Positions 7,988-15,705 of a DNA stretch of 64,000 bases are shown here, one piece after another; position 1 is the stretch's first letter, and the number at the start of each line of letters is the position of its first letter. The DNA is from Peribacillus muralis (lineage in GTDB: Bacteria; Bacillota; Bacilli; Bacillales; DSM-1321). The stretch lies in NCBI RefSeq assembly GCF_001645685.2, contig NZ_CP017080.1, positions 3,525,051 through 3,589,050 of the forward strand, written 5' to 3'. The notes beneath the pieces are model-generated. The model was not told the DNA's origin and made no database searches. It saw only the letters and a program-made list of their open reading frames with translations. The translations under genes and the position numbers were made by a program.

Positions 7988-8755
7988 TATTTCATAAAAA
8001 TCCTTGGTGTTTTGATAAAGGGTTTCATACACATGGTCGATCGGCAGGCCTTTGATCGTAGCGATGCGACGCACACTCTCTTGGATCATGGCAGGATGTG
8101 TCGCTTTCCCCTTGAAGTCCCCTTCAAACTCCCATGGACCGTCCGTTTCAACCATCATCAGCTCAAGCGGATATACGGCCACCAAATCCTTTATATCCCT
8201 TTCATAGCAAACATCCGGTGTAATTGAAATGCGGTATTCGTTTCGAATCATTTTCGCAATCGTCTCGCCATCTCCTTTAAACCAGTGGAAATGCGCCTTT
8301 GTGATACCATACTTCTCCAATAAATCGCAAACGATAGGGGCATCATCATGAACGGCATGAAGGATAACCGGTTTTTCGATTTCTTTAGCAAAAGCAAGAA
8401 GCCTATCCACTATCTTTATATATTCAGCCAAATCGATAGCGGGATTTTCCTGCCTTAAGTAAAAGGGAAGCCCAATCTCGCCTACTGCGATCATATTGTG
8501 CCGATTTGCCCGCATCCAGATCAATAATTCATTCAGTTCCTGTTCACTAGGAAGGGGCTGCTCGGGATGAAACCCAAAAGCTGGTTTGATTCGTGAATCT
8601 TTGCGTGAAAGCTCGGCATTTTTGATGGAAGATTCCAAATTCATGGAAACCGTTACCAGTGCCTCCACCTGCTCCTTTTCCATATCCGCGAGTATTTGTG
8701 ATTGCTTCCTTTCATCATATTGATCAAAATGGATATGGCTATCAATGATTTTCAT
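7985..8755 (-). CDS. TatD-family metal-dependent hydrolase, last gene of a TPP-riboswitch operon
   Basis: A 256-aa TIM-barrel hydrolase with the TatD metal ligands H7 and H9 (DSHIH), E93 (VGEIG), H133 (ILHAV), H157 (AHFHW) and D205 (VETDGPW). TatD proteins are usually described as DNases or general phosphodiesterases or amidohydrolases. It is 19 bases downstream of the ABC ATPase gene in a thiamin-controlled operon. This suggests a job in processing an imported thiamin precursor, perhaps a deformylation or deacylation like that of the YlmB amidohydrolase (inference). The start has AAAGGGGGAG. Confidence 0.85.
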   Translation of the reverse strand: MKIIDSHIHFDQYDERKQSQILADMEKEQVEALVTVSMNLESSIKNAELSRKDSRIKPAFGFHPEQPLPSEQELNELLIWMRANRHNMIAVGEIGLPFYLRQENPAIDLAEYIKIVDRLLAFAKEIEKPVILHAVHDDAPIVCDLLEKYGITKAHFHWFKGDGETIAKMIRNEYRISITPDVCYERDIKDLVAVYPLELMMVETDGPWEFEGDFKGKATHPAMIQESVRRIATIKGLPIDHVYETLYQNTKDFYEI

Positions 8756-8774
8756 GCTTAGCTCCCCCTTTGGC

Positions 8775-9518
8775 TTATGTAGTGAAGGTTGGCTTCAGTG
8801 CGGCATATAATTCCCGTTTCAAATTAAAAAAATCCTCGCTGAGAAGCTGCTCTTCCCTTCTTGGCCTTGAGAATGGCACGATAACCTCCTTGATGACAGT
8901 TGCCGGCTTGGCTGATAACACGTAAATCCTATCGGAAAGGAAAACCGCTTCATCGATGCTATGTGTAACGAAAAGCACGGACCGCCGATATTCCTCCCAA
9001 AATGACATCAACCATTCTTGCATCTGCACTCTAGTCAGTTCATCCAAAGCGGAAAAAGGTTCGTCAAGGCACATCAAATGCTGAGGGCTCAAGATACTCC
9101 GGATAAATGCGGCCCTTTGCTTCATGCCTCCGGATAATTCATGCGGATATGCCTGTTCATACTCTCCCAACCCAGCCTTCATCAATAGCACTTTGGCTTT
9201 TTCTTTGTCTTTAAACCCAGCAAGTTCGCTGCCTAGCAGGACATTATCCAAAACCGTTCTCCAAGGTAATAGCGAGGGCTGCTGCGGCATATAGCTTATA
9301 TGTCCCTTTAAGCCATTTATTTTCTTTCCGTCGAGTAAAATATCGCCATCATCCGGCTTCAAAATGCCGCCGGTCAAGTGGAACAACGTACTTTTCCCAC
9401 TGCCTGATGGTCCAAGGATCGTCACAAATTCCCCTTCATCCACATGAAGATTCAACTTCTCCAAAATATTTTGCTTACCATCAAAGGAATAGGAAACGTC
9501 TTTAATTTCCAGATGCAT
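8775..9518 (-). CDS. ABC transporter ATP-binding protein (thiamin-precursor importer, ThiZ/SsuB-like)
   Basis: 247 aa when started at 9518, where AAAGGAGG lies nine bases upstream. A longer frame runs to 9551 but would start before the binding site. It has Walker A GPSGSGKST (36-44), the ABC signature LSGGMKQR (128-135) and Walker B LMCLDEP. It belongs to the nitrate/taurine/thiamin-precursor ATPase group and would power uptake through the adjoining permease. Its start overlaps the end of the permease gene by 17 bases. Confidence 0.9.
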   Translation of the reverse strand: MHLEIKDVSYSFDGKQNILEKLNLHVDEGEFVTILGPSGSGKSTLFHLTGGILKPDDGDILLDGKKINGLKGHISYMPQQPSLLPWRTVLDNVLLGSELAGFKDKEKAKVLLMKAGLGEYEQAYPHELSGGMKQRAAFIRSILSPQHLMCLDEPFSALDELTRVQMQEWLMSFWEEYRRSVLFVTHSIDEAVFLSDRIYVLSAKPATVIKEVIVPFSRPRREEQLLSEDFFNLKRELYAALKPTFTT

Positions 9519-10284
9519 GCTTGTCATCCTCCTTTCGCTTCCATGAAACAAAGTACCTCTCCAGTAAGGTAATCACTCCAAAAAAGAGCAGGCTCAATCC
9601 CATAATGATGAAAATGGCTACAAAAACCCGATCGGTCCGAAACGCGGAGGAAGCAAGTGTCATATAAACGCCAATCCCGGATTTCGCCCCGAGCCACTCC
9701 GAAATGACTGCACCCATTACACTATACGTGGCCGAAATTTTGAGGCCAGAGAAAATGAACGGAAGAGAGTGGGGCAGCTCTAACTTCCAAAACAACTGGC
9801 TGTTTCCCGCTCCCATCATCTTAAAATAATGCTTAAGTTCATACGGTGTCTGGCGCAGGCCATCCAATGAGGCAACGGCAACCGGAAAAAAGCATACGAG
9901 TGATATGACGATGAGCTTAGGCAGCATCCCAAAACCAAACCAAATCACCAAGAGCGGTGCCAGCACGATGATTGGAATATTTTGTGACAGGATGAGCAGG
10001 GGATAAACGGCATCTTTAACACCTGAAAACAGATGCAAGGCCGCTGCTATCAATAAGCCGATACAGCTTCCAATTAAAAAACCGGCTATCGCAAGCTCAG
10101 TCGTCGATAACAGGTGACCCAAAAGATTATGAAAGGACTCGATACCTTCAATGAAAATGGCAGATGGGGAAGGAAGCAGCCATTTTTCTATTTTCAATAT
10201 CGCTGTGGCTGACTCCCATGCAATCAGCAGCAATACTAAAAGAAAGAAGGGAGCCCCCTTCTTCCAAATTCTCCTTCCGATCAT
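9502..10284 (-). CDS. ABC transporter permease (thiamin-precursor importer, ThiX/SsuC-like)
   Basis: A 260-aa inner-membrane permease with about six membrane segments. The cytoplasmic loop that contacts the ATPase is visible around GLRQTPYELKHYFKMMGA, the EAA-type region of the binding-protein-dependent transport family. Its ATG overlaps the stop of the thiamine-binding protein gene by four bases (ATGA), showing translational coupling. The specificity given here rests on the operon, its TPP riboswitch and the THI5-like binding protein. Confidence 0.9.
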   Translation of the reverse strand: MIGRRIWKKGAPFFLLVLLLIAWESATAILKIEKWLLPSPSAIFIEGIESFHNLLGHLLSTTELAIAGFLIGSCIGLLIAAALHLFSGVKDAVYPLLILSQNIPIIVLAPLLVIWFGFGMLPKLIVISLVCFFPVAVASLDGLRQTPYELKHYFKMMGAGNSQLFWKLELPHSLPFIFSGLKISATYSVMGAVISEWLGAKSGIGVYMTLASSAFRTDRVFVAIFIIMGLSLLFFGVITLLERYFVSWKRKEDDKHASGN

Positions 10285-10565
10285 GCCCGATACTTCTCCG
10301 TCAACGTATCCATCGTGATCCCGCTCGGCTGGTACAATATTTTGACTTGGGAAATGACGTTCGGCGAACCTAATTCAATCATTCTTTCATTCATTTTTTC
10401 TATCACCGCAAATAGCTGGGCAAGCTCACCCTCCATGGTCGTTTCTAGCGGGTGAACCTCGTATTTGACACCTGACTCATCTATGATCTTGATTGCTTCA
10501 TCAACTAAAGGAATGACATTTTCACCTTTAGGGATGATTTGTATGCTAATTAAAGAACTGGCCAT
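10281..10565 (-). CDS. Small thiamine-binding protein (MTH1187/YkoF-like, PF01910)
   Basis: A 94-aa cytosolic protein of the MTH1187/YkoF-like fold (ferredoxin-like, dimeric or tetrameric). It begins SLISIQIIPKGE, and YEVHPLETTMEGEL lies near residues 35-48. Family members bind thiamin or hydroxymethylpyrimidine and often accompany thiamin transporters. It sits between the binding-protein and permease genes, 11 bases after the former, in a TPP-riboswitch operon. It could buffer imported ligand or sense it; the exact role is not known. Confidence 0.85.
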   Translation of the reverse strand: MASSLISIQIIPKGENVIPLVDEAIKIIDESGVKYEVHPLETTMEGELAQLFAVIEKMNERMIELGSPNVISQVKILYQPSGITMDTLTEKYRA

Positions 10566-10576
10566 TTTTCTTCCTC

Positions 10577-11581
10577 CTAATTTGGTAGAAACTCATTGGT
10601 AAACGCCTCTTCAGGTTTGAACTCACCTTCAAGAAGCTTATTTTCTCTCATCCAATCACTGTAATTCTTCCATATGTCAAGCTTCTGTTCACCCCAGCGC
10701 GGAGCATCATCCTGATATTTATCTGCAAGCCACGCCTGGCTCTTCCTTACTAGTTTCGCATCCAGGTCCGGGGCGGCCTTCATTAAAATGTCCGCTGCCG
10801 TATCGGGATCATCGATTGCAAACTGATACCCTTTAGAAGCTGCATGGACGAATGCCTTAACGGTTTCTGGATCTTCTTTGATCAGCTTTTCGTTTGTTGT
10901 CAAGACAGGTGTATAGTAATCGAGCTTATCCGAGTAATCGGTCAAGTAAACCATATTCAGCTTTTCATTCCTCAGCTCGGCCTCGACACCCGTCCATCCA
11001 TAATAAATCCAGGCGAAGTCTACATCCCTTTTAACTGAAGTGAAAAAATCAGCATCCCCTGTATTGACGATATCGACTTTATTTACATCCGCATTTTCTT
11101 TTTTCATGAGTGAATTCATGATGGCCTTTTCTACCGGCGACCCCCAGCCACCATAGGTTTTCCCTTCGAAATCCTTTGGTGATTTAATGTTTTTTGCCGC
11201 AGGAGATGCGAATCCAGAGGTATTATGCTGGATGACGGCAGCCAGTGAAACAATCGGCACACCCTGTACGCGGGCCTGGGTAATGGCCTCCTGGTAGCTT
11301 ACGCCAAATTCGGATTTCCCGGAGGCCACAAGCTTGTCCGCTCCGGCTTCACCTGGCATGATGATTTCCACATCCAATCCTTGTTCTTTAAAATACCCCT
11401 TTTCCTTCGCTACATACAATCCTGTATGGTTTGTATTCGGTGTCCAATCGAGCACGACCGATACTTTTTTCAATCCTTCATTGTCTTCCTTTTTTGTTGC
11501 TTCATCTTTTTCGTTCGTTCCGCCGGCGCCACATCCAGCTAAAAGGAACAACGAAGTCAGCAATGGCAAAAATTTATTCAA
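10577..11581 (-). CDS. ABC transporter substrate-binding lipoprotein (NMT1/THI5-like, ThiY type)
   Basis: A 334-aa secreted lipoprotein with a short signal peptide and lipobox LLAGC (C17). A charged linker follows, then the THI5/NMT1 fold starting at VVLDWTPNTNHTGLYVAKEKGYF. That motif is typical of binding proteins for pyrimidine thiamin precursors (ThiY, which binds N-formyl-aminomethylpyrimidine). The start codon is TTG with AGGAGG eight bases upstream. It is the first gene after the TPP riboswitch. I infer uptake of a pyrimidine precursor rather than thiamin itself. Confidence 0.88.
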   Translation of the reverse strand: MNKFLPLLTSLFLLAGCGAGGTNEKDEATKKEDNEGLKKVSVVLDWTPNTNHTGLYVAKEKGYFKEQGLDVEIIMPGEAGADKLVASGKSEFGVSYQEAITQARVQGVPIVSLAAVIQHNTSGFASPAAKNIKSPKDFEGKTYGGWGSPVEKAIMNSLMKKENADVNKVDIVNTGDADFFTSVKRDVDFAWIYYGWTGVEAELRNEKLNMVYLTDYSDKLDYYTPVLTTNEKLIKEDPETVKAFVHAASKGYQFAIDDPDTAADILMKAAPDLDAKLVRKSQAWLADKYQDDAPRWGEQKLDIWKNYSDWMRENKLLEGEFKPEEAFTNEFLPN

Positions 11582-11660
11582 GCGGGTATCCTCCTACTCA
11601 TCATATAAGATCCACATGCAGGAATATTAAGGGCGCCAGGGGCATTTTTCAAATCATCAT

Positions 11661-11699
11661 AAAAAAACAAAAAACGCCCGAAAATGAGTTCGGACGTTA
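11661..11699 (-). terminator. Riboswitch expression-platform terminator
   Basis: The stem AACGTCCGA / TCGGGCGTT with a long T tract on the minus strand lies about 30 bases past the TPP aptamer and 80 bases before the first gene. This fits control by transcription attenuation. Confidence 0.85.
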
Positions 11700-11730
11700 A
11701 CATACAAAACGGAAAATCTGTCATAATATG

Positions 11731-11818
11731 TTCCCTCCGCTGGCACCATCCAGATCAGGTTCAAAGAGTCAGCGTCTAAAGGACGCAATCTCAGCCAGCA
11801 ATACTGGCTCCCCTACAT
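11731..11818 (-). ncRNA. TPP riboswitch (THI-box)
   Basis: The conserved THI-box segments are present in order on the minus strand: TAGGGGAGCC, GCTGAGA, then CTTTGAACCTGATCTGGAT and GCCAGCGGAGGGAA. Thiamin pyrophosphate binding should favour the terminator downstream and switch off the thiamin-precursor transporter operon. Confidence 0.97.
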
Positions 11819-11845
11819 TTCTCGCACTATGGACTTTTCTCTATC

Positions 11846-11874
11846 ATTATATCAATTCATGGAGAAAAGGGAAA
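11846..11874 (-). promoter_or_regulatory. Extended -10 promoter of the TPP-riboswitch operon
   Basis: The -10 is TATAAT (11846-11851) preceded by TG one base away (TGATATAAT), an extended -10. The -35 region (TTTCCC) is weak. It lies about 27 bases upstream of the aptamer. Confidence 0.6.
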
Positions 11875-11962
11875 ACTAATTTGCTTCCGCTAAAAAATTC
11901 ACCTTGCGGCCTCATTTCCGAATCAGGCTTCACTACTGGCACCTTTCCTCGTTCAAATAGTC

Positions 11963-11988
11963 ACTTCCTTGCAGGTAATCATATAATG
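11963..11988 (+). promoter_or_regulatory. Possible sporulation (mother-cell) promoter of tgl
   Basis: CATATAATG at 11980-11988, with an AC 15 bases upstream, resembles the sigma-K pattern (AC, then CATANNNTA). tgl is sigma-K dependent in B. subtilis. The match is partial. Confidence 0.3.
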
Positions 11989-12055
11989 AGTATGACCTGC
12001 ACACACATTTCCATGTACCAGATTTATAACTCATAAGCAAAAGGTGGATATGATC

Positions 12056-12886
12056 ATGATCAAGATTAATCACAAATGGTTAGATGTCAGTCAAATCCAG
12101 CCAGGTATACCATCTGCCAAAGCGATGGAACTGCTCCAATTGCTGGCGGGATATGCGACCGTTTTTGAATACGGGAGCTTGGAAGAGCTTAATTTCGAAA
12201 TTCAGTTGAGGCTTCGAGTCATGGAGGCAGCCATTTCATTAGATAAAAGCGGTGCAGAATTTGCAACACTCGAGGAATCGGAAACCAATCCACAATACTG
12301 GCGCCTTGCAAAGGATGGCACCTTCACCCTCCAGCCAGGGATTCGTCCCCATCTTGCGATTGCCGACATTTTCCAAAATGGAAGGCAATATGCTTTCGAA
12401 TGCGGGACTGCAATAGTCGTCACATTCTTAAGAGCCATTATGGATGTAATCGGTCCGAGGCAGTTTGATTACCTTTTTTCCGACCTAGTTCTTTATGATT
12501 GGCATCCCCCAACGAATATGATCCTGCTCGTCCACCGTGGCACGGATTATATACCGGGGGACTGCTTATATTTCAAAAACCCGGAACATGATGAAAAAAC
12601 GCCTGAATGGCAAGGTGAAAATGCGATATTATTAGGAAAGAATCTCTTTTTTGGGCATGGGATCGGCATTACCAATTCCAAAGGAATCATTGATGAGCTA
12701 AACGATAATCGAAAATCGAATGCCACTATTTCGGCATACCTGACAAACCATATCGTTAGCCTGGATAGCTCCTATTATTATGGCATAATCCAACCATATC
12801 CCGGCCGCGCCCAAAGCATTCCCTGTCTGGCAAGTCTCCCTGATTTGATCGTTACGGAAATAGGCTCGAAGATACACCTTTCCTGA
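12056..12886 (+). CDS. tgl: Protein-glutamine gamma-glutamyltransferase (spore-coat transglutaminase)
   Basis: 276 aa. It cross-links spore coat proteins through epsilon-(gamma-glutamyl)lysine bonds late in sporulation. The conserved segment YAFECGTAIV carries C116, the catalytic position in B. subtilis Tgl, with E115 beside it. YDWH, GDCLYFKNPE and the late LLGKNLFFGHGIGI also follow the B. subtilis protein. It is about 30 residues longer than the 245-aa B. subtilis enzyme, mainly at the C-terminus. An in-frame GTG at 12044 and ATG at 12050 exist, but AAAGGTGG is placed for the ATG at 12056. Confidence 0.92.
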   Translation: MIKINHKWLDVSQIQPGIPSAKAMELLQLLAGYATVFEYGSLEELNFEIQLRLRVMEAAISLDKSGAEFATLEESETNPQYWRLAKDGTFTLQPGIRPHLAIADIFQNGRQYAFECGTAIVVTFLRAIMDVIGPRQFDYLFSDLVLYDWHPPTNMILLVHRGTDYIPGDCLYFKNPEHDEKTPEWQGENAILLGKNLFFGHGIGITNSKGIIDELNDNRKSNATISAYLTNHIVSLDSSYYYGIIQPYPGRAQSIPCLASLPDLIVTEIGSKIHLS

Positions 12887-12908
12887 TGCAAATGCATTCG
12901 CCACTATA

Positions 12909-12948
12909 AAAAAATGCTTGGAGGATAGATCCACCAAGCATCTTTCTT
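12909..12948. terminator. Bidirectional terminator between tgl and rarD
   Basis: The stem ATGCTTGG-A-GGAT / ATCC-A-CCAAGCAT has one internal mismatch. A and T runs flank it on both sides, between convergent genes. Confidence 0.8.
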
Positions 12949-12950
12949 AT

Positions 12951-13880
12951 TCACGCACCAATATCCCTTTTGCTTTTGAACCTGCGGGCGCTTGCCTGCC
13001 CCCATTTCGTAATGGAGAGCGTATAAACAGCCAAGGCTGACCAGATGAACAAAAAGGCTAAAAGATGTGCTTTCGTAAAGCTTTCATGATAGACGAATAC
13101 ACCGATCAGCAAGGATAAGGTCGGAGCGATATACTGAAAAATCCCAAGCATCGAGAGCGGGATCTTTTCTGCCCCTTTCGCAAAATATAAAAGAGGTAAA
13201 GCCGTTACGACCCCGCCGCCCACTAACAGCAATCCTGTGCTCCCATTTGTGAAGAATTGCATGTCCGACTGGGTCGACAAGTATATGAGGTAACCAAGGG
13301 CGAGAGGCGTTACCATCATCGTTTCGAGCGTCAGCCCGATTGCCGATTCGGCCTTGATCATTTTTTTTGCCAAGCCGTACAACCCAAAGGTCATCGCCAA
13401 TACAAGGGAAACCCAAGGAATGGTGCCGAAGTGAATCCCAAGGATCAGGACTCCGATTCCGGCAAGCATGAACGACATGATTTGCGCTCCGCTCAATTTT
13501 TCTTTTAAGACGACTACACCCAAGAGGACGCTGACTAGCGGATTGATATAATAACCAAGACTGGTGTCAAGGATCTTTCCGGAGTTAACAGCCCAGATGA
13601 ACACTCCCCAATTAGCCGTGACGAGCAGTGACGCTGTAAGTAAAGCGGCAAAGAGTTTCGGGTTACGAACTATATGCTTGAAATAGTCCAGAAACGCTTG
13701 CCATTTTTTCATGAACATCAATAACACCAGCATGAAAACGAAAGACCATAATACCCGCTGCGCCAGTATCTCTGTTGCCCCGACCCCCTGAAGGAATTTC
13801 CAGTAAATCGGGACGATTCCCCACATCATATAAGAAAGTGCGGCATAAATCGCCCCTTCTTTTTGTTCATTCACTTTCAT
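12951..13880 (-). CDS. rarD: RarD-type EamA-family transporter
   Basis: A 309-aa membrane protein with ten hydrophobic segments built as two EamA repeats. It opens EQKEGAIYAALSYMMWGIVPIYWK, the RarD signature. It belongs to the drug/metabolite transporter superfamily. The name comes from chloramphenicol-sensitive mutants, and the physiological substrate is unknown. A frame start at 13898 overlaps the binding site AGAAGG, so the ATG at 13880 is preferred. It is followed 50 bases away (upstream in transcription) by ytcJ. Confidence 0.88.
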   Translation of the reverse strand: MKVNEQKEGAIYAALSYMMWGIVPIYWKFLQGVGATEILAQRVLWSFVFMLVLLMFMKKWQAFLDYFKHIVRNPKLFAALLTASLLVTANWGVFIWAVNSGKILDTSLGYYINPLVSVLLGVVVLKEKLSGAQIMSFMLAGIGVLILGIHFGTIPWVSLVLAMTFGLYGLAKKMIKAESAIGLTLETMMVTPLALGYLIYLSTQSDMQFFTNGSTGLLLVGGGVVTALPLLYFAKGAEKIPLSMLGIFQYIAPTLSLLIGVFVYHESFTKAHLLAFLFIWSALAVYTLSITKWGQASARRFKSKRDIGA

Positions 13881-13927
13881 AACCTGCCTTCTTTCCATTC
13901 ATTCCTTGATCTTTTAAAACCATCTAA

Positions 13928-15559
13928 CTATTTTGCATTCGGATTGCTTCTTTTGCAACTGTTATTTTTATCAAACATGATCCTGTCATCAATGACCGTC
14001 ATGACTGCCTCGGCTCCCGGAAGAGCTTCCGGCTTTCCTGTGAAGACATCCTGATCGAATACGGTAAAGTCGGCATCATATCCTTTACTGATCATACCGC
14101 GCCGCTTTTCCTGCCCTATTGCCGCGGCACTCCCTTTCGTATAAAGAGAAAATGCCTCATAGACGGTGAGCCTTTCAGCCAAACCATAACCAGCTTCATC
14201 ACTGTCGATTTTCGCTCTCGTGACAGCCGCATGGATGCCCAACAGTGGATTTAATGGCTCGATCGGTGCATCGGAACCGCCCGCACAAATGATTCCCATT
14301 CGTAAATAAGTTTTCCACGCGTAGGAGGATGCCAATAGCTTTGCTGGAACCTTTTCTTCCACCCATGGAAAATCGGACGGTACGAAGCCAGGCTGGATAT
14401 CAAAGATCACCGGCAGTACCGCTGCCCTCTCCAACAGCTCCGGGCGGACAATCTGCGCATGAATGAGCCGGTCACGAAGCCCGAGTTTCGGAGGGAAGGC
14501 TTCGATGGCATCCAAAACATATTCAAAAGCGAGATCGCCAATGGCATGGGCAGCAATCGGCATCCCTGCCTGCCTTGCTTTTTGCACCCATTGATGAAGC
14601 TCTGCTTCCGTGAATATGGCCACACCATTCGTTCCGCTTTGATCTGCATATGGCTCGCTCAGCAAGGCTGTATGGCCGCCCAACGAGCCATCGGTGAATA
14701 ATTTCATGCTGTCGAACTTGATATATCGTGTTCCCTCTTGATAACGGCCCCCCGCTGCCCGCATATCTTCAAGGGCTTCATGATGTACGAGAAGATTGGC
14801 CCGAAAGGCCATTCCCTTATCCTCGATGACCGATTTAAACGCCTCGTAAGTCGGCTCGAAGCCATTGTAATAATGGAGGTCCTCCGTATGGCCGCCCGTC
14901 AGCCCCAGCTTATGGGCATCTGCAATCGCTTCCGAAAGCGCGGCTTCGATATAGTCCTGATCAATGCCTGGAAGGCTGTCTAAAATCATGTTCTGTGCTT
15001 GGCTTTCCTTAAACAAACCATTTAACCGTCCATCAGGATAGCGGCATATCACACCGCCTGCCGGTTCTTCTGCCTCCTCCTTGATATCCGCCGCCAGGAG
15101 GGCACCGGAATTCACCACCAAGGCATGACGGCAAATTCTTTTCAATACGATAGGATGCTCCGTCGATATCGCATCAAGCTCATCCCGTAAAATCAATTCA
15201 GGGACCGACCATTCATTTTCATTCCAGCCTTCAGCAACAATCCACTTTCCTGGGGGCGTCACGGCACACTTTGCCTTCAGGACATTCAGTATGGCTTCCC
15301 TGCCTTTCATCAAAGAAAGGTCCAGACGAAGCAGACGCTCGCCATGCCCGACCAAATGAAGGTGGCTGTCGACCAATCCCGGAAGCATCGTTTGTCCTTT
15401 TAAGTCGATTTCCCTGGAAATATTACCGGCATACTTTTGTCTTAAATAGATGGAGTTGCCTGTGTCGGCAATTACCCCATTTTCGCTGAAAAGGGCCTCC
15501 ACCCGATCTCCTTCTTTAATCATTGTATAGATGGACCCATTGAACCATAATGTTCCCAT
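13928..15559 (-). CDS. ytcJ: YtcJ-like amidohydrolase
   Basis: A 543-aa metal-dependent amidohydrolase. It has an N-terminal composite-sheet domain (LWFNGSIYTM), then LPGLVDSHLHLVGHG with the metal-binding HxH at 66-68. A metal-site lysine candidate lies in SMKLFTDGSLGG, followed by histidines in AAHAIGD and HAQIV and the aspartate in GSDAPIEP. YtcJ-like enzymes hydrolyse amides, but the natural substrate is unknown. It lies between rarD and mbcS, and ytcJ-ytcI is also the B. subtilis order. No terminator was found between it and rarD. Confidence 0.9.
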   Translation of the reverse strand: MGTLWFNGSIYTMIKEGDRVEALFSENGVIADTGNSIYLRQKYAGNISREIDLKGQTMLPGLVDSHLHLVGHGERLLRLDLSLMKGREAILNVLKAKCAVTPPGKWIVAEGWNENEWSVPELILRDELDAISTEHPIVLKRICRHALVVNSGALLAADIKEEAEEPAGGVICRYPDGRLNGLFKESQAQNMILDSLPGIDQDYIEAALSEAIADAHKLGLTGGHTEDLHYYNGFEPTYEAFKSVIEDKGMAFRANLLVHHEALEDMRAAGGRYQEGTRYIKFDSMKLFTDGSLGGHTALLSEPYADQSGTNGVAIFTEAELHQWVQKARQAGMPIAAHAIGDLAFEYVLDAIEAFPPKLGLRDRLIHAQIVRPELLERAAVLPVIFDIQPGFVPSDFPWVEEKVPAKLLASSYAWKTYLRMGIICAGGSDAPIEPLNPLLGIHAAVTRAKIDSDEAGYGLAERLTVYEAFSLYTKGSAAAIGQEKRRGMISKGYDADFTVFDQDVFTGKPEALPGAEAVMTVIDDRIMFDKNNSCKRSNPNAK

Positions 15560-15667
15560 ACCGGCTTTACACTCCTTATTAAAGGTTTCTTACTGATATG
15601 CAGTAAGTGTACCATCTCATTCCACAGATTCCCAGAGGTAAGCTTCCATGCCGCCCCCCAGTCCATT

Positions 15668-15692
15668 GAAAAAAAGCCAGCCGGATGGCTGA
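15668..15692 (-). terminator. Intrinsic terminator of mbcS
   Basis: The stem CAGCCA / TGGCTT with a T7 run on the minus strand lies 14 bases past the mbcS stop. Confidence 0.7.
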
Positions 15693-15705
15693 CCATTGAT
15701 GACGA

